Below, piece after piece: positions 33,751 to 42,502 of a DNA stretch of 64,000 bases (its first letter is position 1; each line of letters starts with the position of its first letter). The translations under genes were made by a program, and so were the position numbers. The notes under the pieces were generated by a model. That model worked only from the letters and a program-made list of their open reading frames with translations, was not told the origin of the DNA and did not search any database. Where the stretch lies: the NCBI GenBank assembly GCA_016650445.1, contig JAENVS010000041.1, positions 83,316-147,315 of the forward strand, given 5' to 3'. This stretch comes from Frankiaceae bacterium (GTDB taxonomy: Bacteria; Actinomycetota; Actinomycetes; Mycobacteriales; SCTD01).

Positions 33751-34956
33751 TCAGGCGTCGGCGCGGAGGCGGAGGAGCTCGACGAAGCGGCCGACGGCGC
33801 GTACGACGTGGGACGACCGGATGGACGGGAACACGTCGAACGCGTGCTGCGTGCCCGGCAGCTCGACGTACACGACCGGGTTGCTCGAGACCGCCCGGAG
33901 CCGCTCGACGAACAACCTCGCCTCGGCGACCGGCACGAGCGTGTCGTTGCGGCCGTGGATGACCAGAAATGGCGGAGCGTCCTCGCACACCGCCTCGATC
34001 GGCGAGGCCTCCCGGTAGACCTGGTCGTCCGTCGTCTTCATCACGAGCCGGTCCATCAGGTGCCGCCGGCGCATCCGGGACGCCTTGGTGCCGGTCTCAC
34101 CCGCGATGTCGTAGACGCCGTAGTAGGGCACACAGCCCGCGACGCTGGTATCGACGTCCTCGAAGCCCGGTTGGTAGCGCGGGTCGTTGGCGGTGAGGGC
34201 GGCCATCGCGACCAGGTGCGCGCCGGCCGACCCGCCGGTGAGCACGACGAAGCCCGGGTCCGCGCCGTACTCCGCGCCGTTCTGCCGCACCCACGCCAGC
34301 GCCCGCTTCACGTCGACGAGGTGGTCGGGCCAGGTCGCCCGCGGCGAGAGCCGATAGTTGGGCGCGAAGCAGACCCAGCCACGTGAGGCGAGGTGCAGCA
34401 TCAGCGGGCGGCCCTGCTCACGCTTGTCGCCGATGACCCAGCCACCGCCGTGGACCTGCACCAGGGTCGGGCAGCCGGTCGGCTTGTCCTTGTGTCGGTA
34501 GACGTCGAGGCGGTGCCGCCCGGACACGTCGGAGTAGGGCACGTCGACGATCCGGTCGACGTCGGGGTGCGTGAACGACATGGGCACGAAGAAGCGCCGC
34601 AGTCGACCGGTGACATCAACGTCGGAGTCCGGTTCCGGCCCGTCCGGCAGGTCCGCCAGCGCTCGATCGGCGACATGGGCGGCCGCCTCGCTGGAGCGCA
34701 CCAGCCACAGCAGTCCGACGACCGTGAGCACGGACAGCACGAGCGCGACCCAGCCGCGGGTGTCCGACACCGCCCCCAGCAGCACGAATGTCGTGATCTC
34801 GATGACGGTCAGGACGATCAACTGGGGCGCGAGCTCAGCGGTCAACCAGGCCGAGAAGAAGGCCGGCAGCAGAACCGGCGTGGCCCGCAGCGGCCTCAGC
34901 GCGTTGAACACCGCCAGCAGGCCGGCAACGGCAAGCAGCAGGAAGACGGTGGACAC
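33751..34956 (-). CDS. Membrane-anchored alpha/beta hydrolase (HSL-type esterase)
   Basis: A 401-residue protein. Residues about 1-100 contain three or four hydrophobic helices (VFLLLAVAGLLAVF, IEITTFVLLGAV, VALVLSVLTVVGLLWLV). The rest is a hormone-sensitive-lipase-type hydrolase with HGGGWVIG, nucleophile GGSAGAH, acid in HGRNDTLVP and base His in GTQHAFD. It starts at a GTG at 34956; a TTG 30 bases upstream would run into the divergent promoter. It is divergent from a WS/DGAT gene across only 32 bases, suggesting a lipid-ester role. Sterol ester or acylglycerol hydrolysis is possible. Confidence 0.78.
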   Translation of the reverse strand: MSTVFLLLAVAGLLAVFNALRPLRATPVLLPAFFSAWLTAELAPQLIVLTVIEITTFVLLGAVSDTRGWVALVLSVLTVVGLLWLVRSSEAAAHVADRALADLPDGPEPDSDVDVTGRLRRFFVPMSFTHPDVDRIVDVPYSDVSGRHRLDVYRHKDKPTGCPTLVQVHGGGWVIGDKREQGRPLMLHLASRGWVCFAPNYRLSPRATWPDHLVDVKRALAWVRQNGAEYGADPGFVVLTGGSAGAHLVAMAALTANDPRYQPGFEDVDTSVAGCVPYYGVYDIAGETGTKASRMRRRHLMDRLVMKTTDDQVYREASPIEAVCEDAPPFLVIHGRNDTLVPVAEARLFVERLRAVSSNPVVYVELPGTQHAFDVFPSIRSSHVVRAVGRFVELLRLRADA

Positions 34957-34988
34957 GTGACCAGTCTGCCTGCCCTTACTGTTCAACC

Positions 34989-36416
34989 GTGCAGGCCATG
35001 AGCGGGATGGACGCGACGTTCCTCTACTTCGAGACGCCGAGCATGCACATGCACGTGCTCGGCACCCTGGTTCTCGACCCCACGGACATCCCCGGCGGGT
35101 GGAATCGTGACCGCGTGCACAGGCTCCTGCGGGAGCGCCTCGACCTCATCCCGCCCTTCCGTCGGCGACTCCTGCAGCCCACCCTGCGCCTGCACCACCC
35201 GGTGTGGACCGATGTCGAGGACATCGACCTGCACGACCACATCACCACGGTCACCTGCCGGGCACCGGGCAACGAGGCGCAGCTCGAGGAGCTGCTCGGC
35301 GGGTTCGCAGCGGAGAAGCTGCCGCGGGACCGGCCGCTGTTCCACATCCTGGTCGTCGAGGGGCTTGCCAAGGGCCGCGTCGCGGTCGTCATCAAGGTCC
35401 ACCACTGCGCGGTCGACGGCGTCGGCGCCGCACGCATCCTCGGCAACCTGTTCGACCTCGAGGCAACCGGCCGTACGCCGGAGTCTCTCGAGCAGGCCCG
35501 GGCCATGGTCGCCGCCACCGCGCCCTCCTCGGAGCCGGGCATCCCCGCGCTGGCCCTGCACACGGCGATGGGCCTCGCGAGCCGTCCCCTGGGCGTCGCG
35601 AAGATGGTCCCCGCGGTCGCCAAGTCGGCGGTCAACCTGGTCATGTCGCGGCGGGCCAAGGGCAGCGGTACGTCGGGAGCGATCCCCTTCACGGCGCCAC
35701 GCGCGTCGTTCAACGGCACGATCAGCCCGGATCGGGTCGTCGCCCTTGTCGACGTGCCGCTCGACGACATCAAGGCGGTGAAGAACGCCGTCGGCGGCAC
35801 CTTCAACGACGCCGTCATCGCCATTTGCGGCGGCGCGTTCCGGCGCTACCTCGACGCCCGCGGCGAGCTGCCCGACAGCAGCCTGATCGCCGTCGTACCG
35901 GTGTCCGTGCGCAGTGACGACGACAACCAGGCCGCCAACCGCACGTCAGCGATGTTCACCTCACTCGGGACCGACATCGCGGACCCGCTCGAGCGGCTCG
36001 AGTCCGTGCGCAACGCCAACGACATCGGCAAGGCGGACCAGAAGGCGCTCGGCGACGAGCTCGTCGTGCAGGCCGCGGAGCTGGCGTCGCCCAACATCAC
36101 CTCGCTCATCGCCCGGCTCTACTCGACCGCGCGGCTGGCCGACCTGCACCCCGTGGTGCACAACGTCGTCATCTCCAACGTCGCCGGCCCGCCGATCCAG
36201 ATCTACTTCGCCGGCGCCAAGGTGGAGCGGATGTTCCCCCTCGGACCGGTGCTCGAGGGGCCCGGACTGAACATCACCGTCGTCAGCTACCGCGACCGCG
36301 TCGGCTTCGGGCTGATCGCCTGCAAGCAGCGGATGCCCGATGTCGCCGAGCTGGCAGCCCAGGTGGCTCCTGCCCTCGACGAGCTGCTCCAGGCGGCGAA
36401 GGCCACCGCGAGCTGA
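34989..36416 (+). CDS. Wax ester synthase/diacylglycerol acyltransferase (WS/DGAT)
   Basis: A 475-residue acyltransferase: N-terminal MQAMSGMDATFLYFETP, active-site motif HHCAVDGVG (HHxxxDG, about residues 137-145), and C-terminal NVVISNVAGPPIQIYFAG with LNITVVSYRDRVGFGLIAC. It transfers acyl-CoA to long-chain alcohols or diacylglycerol, in cytoplasm or at inclusion surfaces. The GTG at 34989 fits the family start better than ATGs at 34998 and 35007. Steroid-degrading actinobacteria store propionyl/acetyl carbon as triacylglycerol, which could explain the position. Confidence 0.88.
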   Translation: MQAMSGMDATFLYFETPSMHMHVLGTLVLDPTDIPGGWNRDRVHRLLRERLDLIPPFRRRLLQPTLRLHHPVWTDVEDIDLHDHITTVTCRAPGNEAQLEELLGGFAAEKLPRDRPLFHILVVEGLAKGRVAVVIKVHHCAVDGVGAARILGNLFDLEATGRTPESLEQARAMVAATAPSSEPGIPALALHTAMGLASRPLGVAKMVPAVAKSAVNLVMSRRAKGSGTSGAIPFTAPRASFNGTISPDRVVALVDVPLDDIKAVKNAVGGTFNDAVIAICGGAFRRYLDARGELPDSSLIAVVPVSVRSDDDNQAANRTSAMFTSLGTDIADPLERLESVRNANDIGKADQKALGDELVVQAAELASPNITSLIARLYSTARLADLHPVVHNVVISNVAGPPIQIYFAGAKVERMFPLGPVLEGPGLNITVVSYRDRVGFGLIACKQRMPDVAELAAQVAPALDELLQAAKATAS

Positions 36417-36445
36417 CACCCCAACGCGACAGACCGCGCTCGTGC

Positions 36446-36459
36446 TAGAACCTGTTCTA
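36446..36459. promoter_or_regulatory. KstR operator
   Basis: TAGAACCTGTTCTA matches the KstR consensus perfectly with symmetric arms. It lies 19 bases before the start of the F420-type oxidoreductase gene at 36479 and 29 after the WS/DGAT stop. Confidence 0.92.
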
Positions 36460-36478
36460 CCTGAGCGGGAGGTGGCGC

Positions 36479-37348
36479 GTGCAGTTCACGATGTCGGTGG
36501 CGATGAGCTCGCCCGAGGACTACGCCGATCTAGCCAGGGCAGCTGAGGACGCCGGCTACGACCAGATCGCGGTCCCCGACTCGATCTTCTGGTCCGAGCA
36601 GGTCTCGAGCGCCTACCCCTACACCGGTGACGGCGCGCGCATGTGGACCGACCAGACGCCCTTCGTCGACCCGTTCCTCGCGGTGGCAGCAATGGGGTCG
36701 GTGACGTCGCGCATCCGCTTCTGCACCCATGTCGTCAAGGTGGGCGTGCGCGATGCCGTGCTGCTGGCCAAGCAGGTGCAGTCTGCAGCGGTCCTGACCC
36801 GTGGGCGCTTCACGTTCGGCGCCGGCGTGGGCTGGCTGCGCGAGGAGTTCGAGTGGTGCGGCCAGACCTACGAGAAGCGCGGCGCGCGGGTCGACGAGGA
36901 GCTCGAGGCGATCCAGCGCATCCTCACCGGCGACTGGGCCGAGATGAGCGGCGAGCAGGTGCGGTTCGGCCGCATCAAGATGCCGCCCGCTCCCCCGTCG
37001 CGGGTGCCCATCTACATCGGCGGCCACACCGAAGTGGCGCTCCGTCGGACAGTGCGGTTCGGCGACGGCTGGACCAGCGCGATGATCACGTACGACGAGC
37101 TGCGCGAGCTCATCCCGACGGTGAACGACATGCTGAAGACCGCAGGTCGCGAGACCGACGGGTTCACCTTCCAGGTCGCGTCGTCGGACCGGTTCGGGCT
37201 CGACGGCTACCGCGACCTGGGCTCCATCGGCGTGACGGACATCGTCACGATCCCCTGGCTCTTCTACGGCGTACCGATCGACGGGCCGCTCGAGGCGAAG
37301 CTCGACGGCATCAAGCGCTTCGCGAAGGACGTGATCGAGCAGTGGTGA
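36479..37348 (+). CDS. LLM-class (F420-type) oxidoreductase, KstR-controlled
   Basis: A 289-residue luciferase-like TIM-barrel protein: QFTMSVAMSSPEDYADLARAAEDAGYD, GSVTSRIRFCTHVVKVG, LTRGRFTFGAGVGWLREEF, and PIYIGGHTEVALRRTVRFGDGW. This is the Rv-type F420-dependent subfamily layout. F420 use is inferred from the family, not from a unique motif. The GTG has GGGAGG 5 bases upstream. It is first in an operon with a KSI-like gene and cysQ (GTGA overlap and 13-base gap). A steroid ring reduction is plausible. Confidence 0.82.
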   Translation: MQFTMSVAMSSPEDYADLARAAEDAGYDQIAVPDSIFWSEQVSSAYPYTGDGARMWTDQTPFVDPFLAVAAMGSVTSRIRFCTHVVKVGVRDAVLLAKQVQSAAVLTRGRFTFGAGVGWLREEFEWCGQTYEKRGARVDEELEAIQRILTGDWAEMSGEQVRFGRIKMPPAPPSRVPIYIGGHTEVALRRTVRFGDGWTSAMITYDELRELIPTVNDMLKTAGRETDGFTFQVASSDRFGLDGYRDLGSIGVTDIVTIPWLFYGVPIDGPLEAKLDGIKRFAKDVIEQW

Positions 37349-37776
37349 CGACGACTGAGGCCCTGCCTGCTGAACATCCGGCCAGGCTCGCCTCGCAGCG
37401 GTCGATCGCCGCCGTGCAGGCGAAGGACAAGGACGCCTGGCTGGCGCTGTTCGCCGACGACGCCGTCGTCGAGGACCCCGTCGGCCGGTCGTTCCTCGAC
37501 GAGTCGGGGCTCGGGCACCGCGGCAAGGAGGCGATCGGTGCGTTCTTCGACAACAACATCGCCACCGTCGAGCAGATCCGCTTCGAGCTGCACGACTCCT
37601 TCGCCACCGGTGACGAGGTCGCCAACGTCGCGACCATCCACATGACGCTGCCGGGCGGCACGACGAGCCGGTGCGAGGGCGTCTTCGTCTACCGGGTACG
37701 CGACGACGGCAAGCTGGTCAGCCTGCGCGCGTACTGGGAGGTCGACCGGATGATGGCGACGATGACGCAAGCATGA
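37345..37776 (+). CDS. Ketosteroid isomerase-like NTF2-fold protein
   Basis: A 143-residue protein that aligns by eye with bacterial Delta5-3-ketosteroid isomerases: ALFADDAVVEDPVGR carries the catalytic-base Asp (KSI Asp38/40), then GKEAIGAFFDNNI, and RVRDDGKLVSLRAYWEVD at the end. The KSI tyrosine of helix 1 appears as Ser (SQRSIAAV) and the second acid position as Glu (RCEGVFVY), so the oxyanion hole differs. It overlaps the F420-type gene as GTGA in a KstR-controlled operon. True isomerase activity is likely but not assured. Confidence 0.75.
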   Translation: MTTTEALPAEHPARLASQRSIAAVQAKDKDAWLALFADDAVVEDPVGRSFLDESGLGHRGKEAIGAFFDNNIATVEQIRFELHDSFATGDEVANVATIHMTLPGGTTSRCEGVFVYRVRDDGKLVSLRAYWEVDRMMATMTQA

Positions 37777-37789
37777 TGAAAGACCTGGC

Positions 37790-38584
37790 GTGACCGAGCT
37801 CGACGACCTCGGGCTCGCCTTCGCCGAGCTCGCCAGCGCCGCCGGCCGGGTCGTCATGGACGTCTACGCCACCGACTTCGAGGTGCGCCGAAAGGCGGAC
37901 GCGTCGCCGGTCAGCGAAGCCGACGAGGCGGCCGAGGCGCTGCTGATCCCCGGCGTCGAGAAGCTGCTGCCCGGCGTACCGATCCTGGCCGAGGAGGCGG
38001 TGTCTCGCGACGGGCTCGTCGGCCACCAATTCAGCGGCACGGAGTTCGTCCTCATCGACCCGCTCGACGGCACCAAGGAGTTCGTCTCCCGCAACGGCGA
38101 GTTCACCGTCAACATCGCCCTTGTGCGCGACGGCATACCAGTTGTCGGCTGCGTCTACGCGCCCGTCCTCGGTCGGATGTACGCCGGCGGCACGACGGCC
38201 CGCACCGGCACGGTCCAGCCGGGAGCAGAGGTTGGCGCCCTCGGCCCCATGACCACACGTCCGTACGCCGATACCCTCGTCGCGGTCGCGAGCCGGTCGC
38301 ACCGCGACCCGCAGACCGACGCGTTCCTCGCCGACCTCGGCGTGGCCGAGACCAGGAGCGCCGGGTCGTCGCTGAAGTTCTGCCTCGTCGCCGAGGGCAG
38401 CGCCGACGTCTACCCGCGGTTCGGACCGACGATGGAGTGGGACACCGCGGCCGGCGACGCGGTGCTGCGGGCCGCCGGCGGCACCGTGACCAACCCGGAC
38501 GGGACGACGTTCCGCTACGGGAAGTCGGCCGAGGGCTTCCGCAACGGCGCGTTCGTGGCGTGGGGCGGCGCTCCCCTGCGCTGA
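37790..38584 (+). CDS. cysQ: 3'(2'),5'-bisphosphate nucleotidase CysQ-like, inositol monophosphatase family
   Basis: A 264-residue Mg-dependent phosphatase of the IMPase/CysQ fold: metal-binding EEAVSRDG, IDPLDGTKEFVSRNGEFTVNIALV and C-terminal MEWDTAAGDAVL. DPLDGTKEF followed by FTVNIA is CysQ-like rather than SuhB-like. CysQ hydrolyses PAP (3'-phosphoadenosine 5'-phosphate), the by-product of sulfotransferases. A sulfotransferase gene lies 1.1 kb downstream. It starts with GTG. An inositol or histidinol phosphatase remains possible. Confidence 0.75.
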   Translation: MTELDDLGLAFAELASAAGRVVMDVYATDFEVRRKADASPVSEADEAAEALLIPGVEKLLPGVPILAEEAVSRDGLVGHQFSGTEFVLIDPLDGTKEFVSRNGEFTVNIALVRDGIPVVGCVYAPVLGRMYAGGTTARTGTVQPGAEVGALGPMTTRPYADTLVAVASRSHRDPQTDAFLADLGVAETRSAGSSLKFCLVAEGSADVYPRFGPTMEWDTAAGDAVLRAAGGTVTNPDGTTFRYGKSAEGFRNGAFVAWGGAPLR

Positions 38585-38594
38585 CCCGCTCTGG

Positions 38595-38608
38595 TAGAAC
38601 GTGTTTCA
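38595..38608. promoter_or_regulatory. KstR operator
   Basis: TAGAACGTGTTTCA fits TnnAACnnGTTnnA at every fixed position, with a less symmetric right arm. It lies 21 bases upstream of the DUF1214 gene start and 10 after the cysQ stop. Confidence 0.85.
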
Positions 38609-38629
38609 GTTTTCCTTGTGAGGGGTGAC

Positions 38630-39712
38630 ATGGCCGACGACCCCGTCGACGCGGTGCTGACCGGGCGGGCCTGGACGGAGTTCTGCACGGCGCTCGAGCA
38701 GGCGGGCCAGGTCGTGCTGCGCGCGTCGTCGCCCGCCACCCCCCACGACCGGGCCGAGGGGTTCCGCTACCTGACCCGGCTGCTGCGCAACAGCCTCTAC
38801 GCCACGATCGAGAACAGCGACCCCGAGCGGCCGGCGATGCAGGGGCTGGACCTGGTGAAGATCGGCGCCGACAACCCCGACAACGTCTACCTGTCCGCAC
38901 CGGTGCGGGGCAGTGCGTCGTACCGCATCACCGGCACCCGCGGGTCGATCGCCTACGTCAGCTTCGGGTCGAAGGCCAACCGCTACGCCAAGGACGGGAC
39001 GATGGCCTCGACCGGGGAGCTGCGCAACGACGACATCGTCGTCGGTGAGGACGGCTCGGTCGAGATCCACGTCAGCGCGGAGAGGCAGTACGGCAACTGG
39101 CTCCCGCTGGCCGACGATTCCACGATGATCGTGGTCCGGCAGTCGTACCTCGACCGGACCACCGAAGTGGCGGGCGACTACCGCATCGAGCGGCTCGGGG
39201 AGCCGATGCCGCCGCCCGGCCCGTTCGACCCGAAGGCGCTGGTCAGGGCACTGCAGCGGACGTCGCTCGGGGTCATCGGAACGGCCGCGACCTTCGCGCA
39301 GTGGACCGAGCTGTTCATGACCCGGCCGAACGAGCTGCCCGACTGGGGTCAGGACATGTTCCAGCGGGCCGGCGGCGACCCGGAGATCTTCTACCTGCAC
39401 GGCTACTGGCAGCTCGAGCCCGGACAGGCATGGGTGATCGAGACCGCGGTGCCGGACTGCCCGTACTGGAACGTCCAGGTCGACAACTGGTGGATGGAGT
39501 CGATGGACTACCGGCATCACCAGGTCACGTTCAACAAGCACACCGCGACCCTCAACCAGGATGGCACCGTGACGTTCGTCGTCGCGGACGCCGACCCGGG
39601 CTGGGGCAACTGGCTCGACACCACCGGCCACACGAGCGGTACGGCGCTGCTGCGCTGGGTCGGCGCCGCCGAGCACCCGCTCCCCGTCTGCCGAGTGGAG
39701 AAGCTGTCATGA
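38630..39712 (+). CDS. DUF1214-domain protein of the steroid cluster (Rv3531c-like)
   Basis: A 360-residue soluble protein without a signal peptide. The C-terminal half, with PDCPYWNVQVDNWWMESMDY and NKHTATLNQDGTVTFVVADAD, is the DUF1214 fold; the N-terminal part has RYLTRLLRNSLYATIEN and AYVSFGSKANRY. In Mycobacterium a protein of this type (Rv3531c, as I recall) lies with an SDR and a sulfotransferase in the KstR regulon, the same trio as here. Function unknown. AGGGG lies about 6 bases before the ATG at 38630. Confidence 0.78.
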   Translation: MADDPVDAVLTGRAWTEFCTALEQAGQVVLRASSPATPHDRAEGFRYLTRLLRNSLYATIENSDPERPAMQGLDLVKIGADNPDNVYLSAPVRGSASYRITGTRGSIAYVSFGSKANRYAKDGTMASTGELRNDDIVVGEDGSVEIHVSAERQYGNWLPLADDSTMIVVRQSYLDRTTEVAGDYRIERLGEPMPPPGPFDPKALVRALQRTSLGVIGTAATFAQWTELFMTRPNELPDWGQDMFQRAGGDPEIFYLHGYWQLEPGQAWVIETAVPDCPYWNVQVDNWWMESMDYRHHQVTFNKHTATLNQDGTVTFVVADADPGWGNWLDTTGHTSGTALLRWVGAAEHPLPVCRVEKLS

Positions 39713-40848
39713 AGCTCGTCGTCGACGACCTGGTGAAGGCAGCCGTCGACAAGGCGGGTGGCGCCGACTTCGGCGACGAGTGGTTCCTGGAGCCGCTGGC
39801 CGTCCTGGTCCGCTCGCTGAACGACGAGGCGCGGCTGTCGGAGATGGGCGAGCAGATGACCGCGCGGCGTCTGACCGCGCTGCTCGTCGACCGACTCCGG
39901 CTGCGCGCCTTGCAGCGCGAGCATCCCGAGATCCTCGACGTGGAGGTGCGACTCGCGGCGGAGATCTGCGGGCTGCCGCGCACCGGCAGCACGCTGCTGC
40001 ACCGGCTGCTCGCGGCGTCGCCGCAGCTGACGTCGACGGCGTCGTGGGAGTGCTCCTACCCGCTCCCCTTTCCGGGCGAGGGGCCGGAGGCGGAGGAGCG
40101 CAAGCGCCGGGCCCGCGAGCGGATGGAGGCGTTCCTGGCGCTGTCCCCGGAGTTCGCGCAGATCCACACGGTGACGTGGGACGGCGCGGAGGAGGACGTG
40201 CTGCTCGTCGACCGGAGCTTCACCAGCATGAGCTTCGACAGCTTCTACTGGGTGCCGTCGTACGGCATCTGGTTGCGCGGCTACGACCAGAGCAAGGCGT
40301 ACGGCGAGCTGCGCGAGTGGCTGCAGGTCCTGCAGTGGCAGGACCCGTCGCGGGCCGCCAAGCGCTGGGTGCTCAAGTCGCCGCACCACCTGACCGCCGC
40401 GGAGACCGTCCTCGACGCGTTCCCCGAGTGCAAGATCGTGATGACGCACCGCTCCCCCGTGCAGGCCGTCCCGTCGTACGCGTCCATGGTGATGTCCATG
40501 ACGAGGCAGTTCAGCGACGAGCCCGACCCGGTGGCGATCGGGCAGTACTGGTCGGAGCGGTTCCAGGAGACGCTGCGGTCGTTCGCGTCGGTGCGTGAGG
40601 CACGGCCCGACCGCTTCGTCGACGTGCACTTCACAGCGATGCTGAGCCAGCCGCTGGTCGAGGCGCGGCGCGTGACGACGGAGCTCGGGCTCGCACCGGG
40701 ACCGGCCGACGATGCCGCCTGGGAGGCCTATCTCGAGCAGAACCGAGCCGAGCGACACGGCAAGCACGACTACACCGCCGAGACATTCGGGCTGTCCGAT
40801 GACCAGCTCGCGAAGGACTTCGCGTTCTACACGGAGGCGTACCTGTGA
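39709..40848 (+). CDS. Sulfotransferase-family protein, KstR-controlled
   Basis: A 379-residue sulfotransferase. The PAPS 5'-phosphosulfate loop is GLPRTGSTLLHRLLA (about residues 91-105), and a 3'-phosphate-binding segment appears as IVMTHRSPVQAVPSYASM (about 239-256). It also has KRWVLKSPHHL. It would move a sulfonate from PAPS to a hydroxyl such as that of a steroid, lipid or glycolipid; the acceptor is unknown. It overlaps the DUF1214 stop as ATGA, and is next to an SDR, matching the Rv3529c-Rv3531c set. The nearby CysQ could clear its PAP by-product. Confidence 0.85.
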   Translation: MKLVVDDLVKAAVDKAGGADFGDEWFLEPLAVLVRSLNDEARLSEMGEQMTARRLTALLVDRLRLRALQREHPEILDVEVRLAAEICGLPRTGSTLLHRLLAASPQLTSTASWECSYPLPFPGEGPEAEERKRRARERMEAFLALSPEFAQIHTVTWDGAEEDVLLVDRSFTSMSFDSFYWVPSYGIWLRGYDQSKAYGELREWLQVLQWQDPSRAAKRWVLKSPHHLTAAETVLDAFPECKIVMTHRSPVQAVPSYASMVMSMTRQFSDEPDPVAIGQYWSERFQETLRSFASVREARPDRFVDVHFTAMLSQPLVEARRVTTELGLAPGPADDAAWEAYLEQNRAERHGKHDYTAETFGLSDDQLAKDFAFYTEAYL

Positions 40849-41627
40849 TCCTGTCCGACGAGGTCGTGGTCGTCACCGGCATCGGTGCCGGCCTGGGCGC
40901 GAAGCTGTCCGCGCGCATCGCCGCCGAAGGCGGCAAGGTCGTCATGGTGTCGCGCAAGACCGACATCATGGAGCAGGTGCAGAAGGAGATCGAGGCGGCC
41001 GGTGGCGAGGCGCTCTGCGTGCCCGCCAACGTCGTGAAGGAGGAGGACTGCGCGCGCGTCGCGGAGGCAGCCGTCGAGCGGTTCGGGCGGATCACCGGGC
41101 TGGTCAACTCGGCGTACGCGCACCCGGGGTTCTCCGACCTGCTCGACACCCCGGACAAGCTGCTGCGGCGGGCGATGGACGTGTCGTTCTTCGGCGCGCT
41201 GTCGATGACGCGGGCCGTCGTACCGCACATGAAGGCCGCCGGGCACGGCTCGATCGTCAACGTGGGCACGATGACAACCCGCAAGCCGATGCGCGGCGAA
41301 GGCGGGTACGCCGCAGCGAAGGCTGCGATGGGCAACGCCTCGCAGATGCTCGCGCTCGAGCTCGGCGAGCACAACATCCGCGTCAACCAGGCCGTGATGG
41401 GCTGGCTCGACGGTCCGGGCGTGCAGTTCTACCTGCAGATGACGGCAGACGAGAAGGGCATCACGACACAGGACGTGTACGACGACATCGCCTCGCGCAA
41501 CCCGCTCGGCCGCATCCCGACCGATGACGCATGTGCGAAGGCGGTGCTGTTCCTGCTCTCGGACTACGCGAGTGAGGTCAGTGGCGCCGTGCTGGACGTC
41601 AACGGCGGCGAGTACATGCCGGCATGA
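40845..41627 (+). CDS. SDR-family oxidoreductase (Rv3530c-like)
   Basis: A 260-residue SDR: VVVTGIGAGLGAKLSARIAAEG, VNVGTMTTRKPMRGEGGYAAAKAAM (Ser position appears as Thr, Tyr and Lys present) and VSGAVLDVNGGEYM. In the catalytic region TMTTRK stands where SS is usual, so the Ser is substituted by Thr or is displaced. It overlaps the sulfotransferase stop as GTGA. Probably a hydroxysteroid or hydroxyacyl-CoA dehydrogenase. Confidence 0.82.
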   Translation: MILSDEVVVVTGIGAGLGAKLSARIAAEGGKVVMVSRKTDIMEQVQKEIEAAGGEALCVPANVVKEEDCARVAEAAVERFGRITGLVNSAYAHPGFSDLLDTPDKLLRRAMDVSFFGALSMTRAVVPHMKAAGHGSIVNVGTMTTRKPMRGEGGYAAAKAAMGNASQMLALELGEHNIRVNQAVMGWLDGPGVQFYLQMTADEKGITTQDVYDDIASRNPLGRIPTDDACAKAVLFLLSDYASEVSGAVLDVNGGEYMPA

Positions 41628-42076
41628 GTCACGAGGTGCGCTCCGTGACAGTCGACATTGCGGCACCCGCCGCGTTCGTGTGGGAGGTGCTGCTCGACTA
41701 CCCGCGCTACCCGGAGTGGAACCCGTACACCGTCCGGGTCGAGTCGACGTGCCTGCTCGGCGACCCCGTCGACCTGTATCTGCCGGACCCGTTGAAGCCG
41801 GGCGAGCTGATGCACCAGCGCGAGTGGATCTGCCTCGTCGACGCGCCGCGGCAGTTCGCCTACGAGATGCACCCGACGCCGGAGCTCGACGTACATGCCC
41901 GAAGGGACCAGTACGTCGAGGAGACCGGGCCGGAAGCGTGCCGCTACTGGACGACCGACGTGTTCAGCGGTCCGCTCGCCGACCTGGTGATGGAGCACAG
42001 CGGTGCGTGGGTGAAAGAGGGCTTCGACGCAGTGGCACACGCGCTGAAATCACGTTGCGAGAGCCTGGCAGGCTGA
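41624..42076 (+). CDS. SRPBCC-fold protein (polyketide cyclase/START-like)
   Basis: A 150-residue SRPBCC protein: VDIAAPAAFVWEVLLDYPRYPEWNPY is the classic N-terminal strand-helix of the fold, and PLADLVMEHSGAWVKEGFDAVAHAL the C-terminal helix. It overlaps the SDR as ATGA, so it belongs to the same KstR operon. The fold gives a deep hydrophobic pocket. A steroid ligand is inferred from the operon. Confidence 0.78.
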   Translation: MSHEVRSVTVDIAAPAAFVWEVLLDYPRYPEWNPYTVRVESTCLLGDPVDLYLPDPLKPGELMHQREWICLVDAPRQFAYEMHPTPELDVHARRDQYVEETGPEACRYWTTDVFSGPLADLVMEHSGAWVKEGFDAVAHALKSRCESLAG

Positions 42077-42081
42077 GCGGC

Positions 42082-42498
42082 GTGAGGATCGAGCTGACGG
42101 GTTCGTTCGTACTGTCCGCGCCCATGGAGCAGGTGCGGCCCATGTTCACCGCGGAGGGTGAGCGGGCGTGGGCTCCCGGCTGGGACCCGGAGTGGGCCGA
42201 CGCCGAGCACGTCCACGAGGTCGGCGAGGTGTGGTCGACCAGCGGCCCGCCAGCGACGACCTGGATCACGGTGCAGGCGGACCCCGACTGCGTGCGGTAT
42301 GCCCGCGTCGCGATCGGTGACAGCGCCGGCATCGTCTCGGTGTCCTTCGCGCCGGCGGACGACGGCACACGCGTGACGGTCGCCTACGACCTGTCCGCGC
42401 TCAGCCCCGACGGCGCGGTCCGGCTCACCCAGTTCGAGGCGTCGTACGGCGACATGCTCGAGCACTGGCGGGTCTTTACCAGCAGGGCACTCGAGTAG
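42082..42498 (+). CDS. SRPBCC-fold protein, second in tandem
   Basis: 138 residues from a GTG at 42082 (GAGCGGC before it). It has RIELTGSFVLSAPMEQVRPMF, then GWDPEWADAEHVHEVGEVW and a C-terminal helix FEASYGDMLEHWRVFTSR. It is only distantly similar to its upstream neighbour, so it is not a recent duplicate. Last gene of the operon, followed by a hairpin. Function unknown. Confidence 0.72.
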   Translation: MRIELTGSFVLSAPMEQVRPMFTAEGERAWAPGWDPEWADAEHVHEVGEVWSTSGPPATTWITVQADPDCVRYARVAIGDSAGIVSVSFAPADDGTRVTVAYDLSALSPDGAVRLTQFEASYGDMLEHWRVFTSRALE

Positions 42499-42502
42499 CT
42501 CG

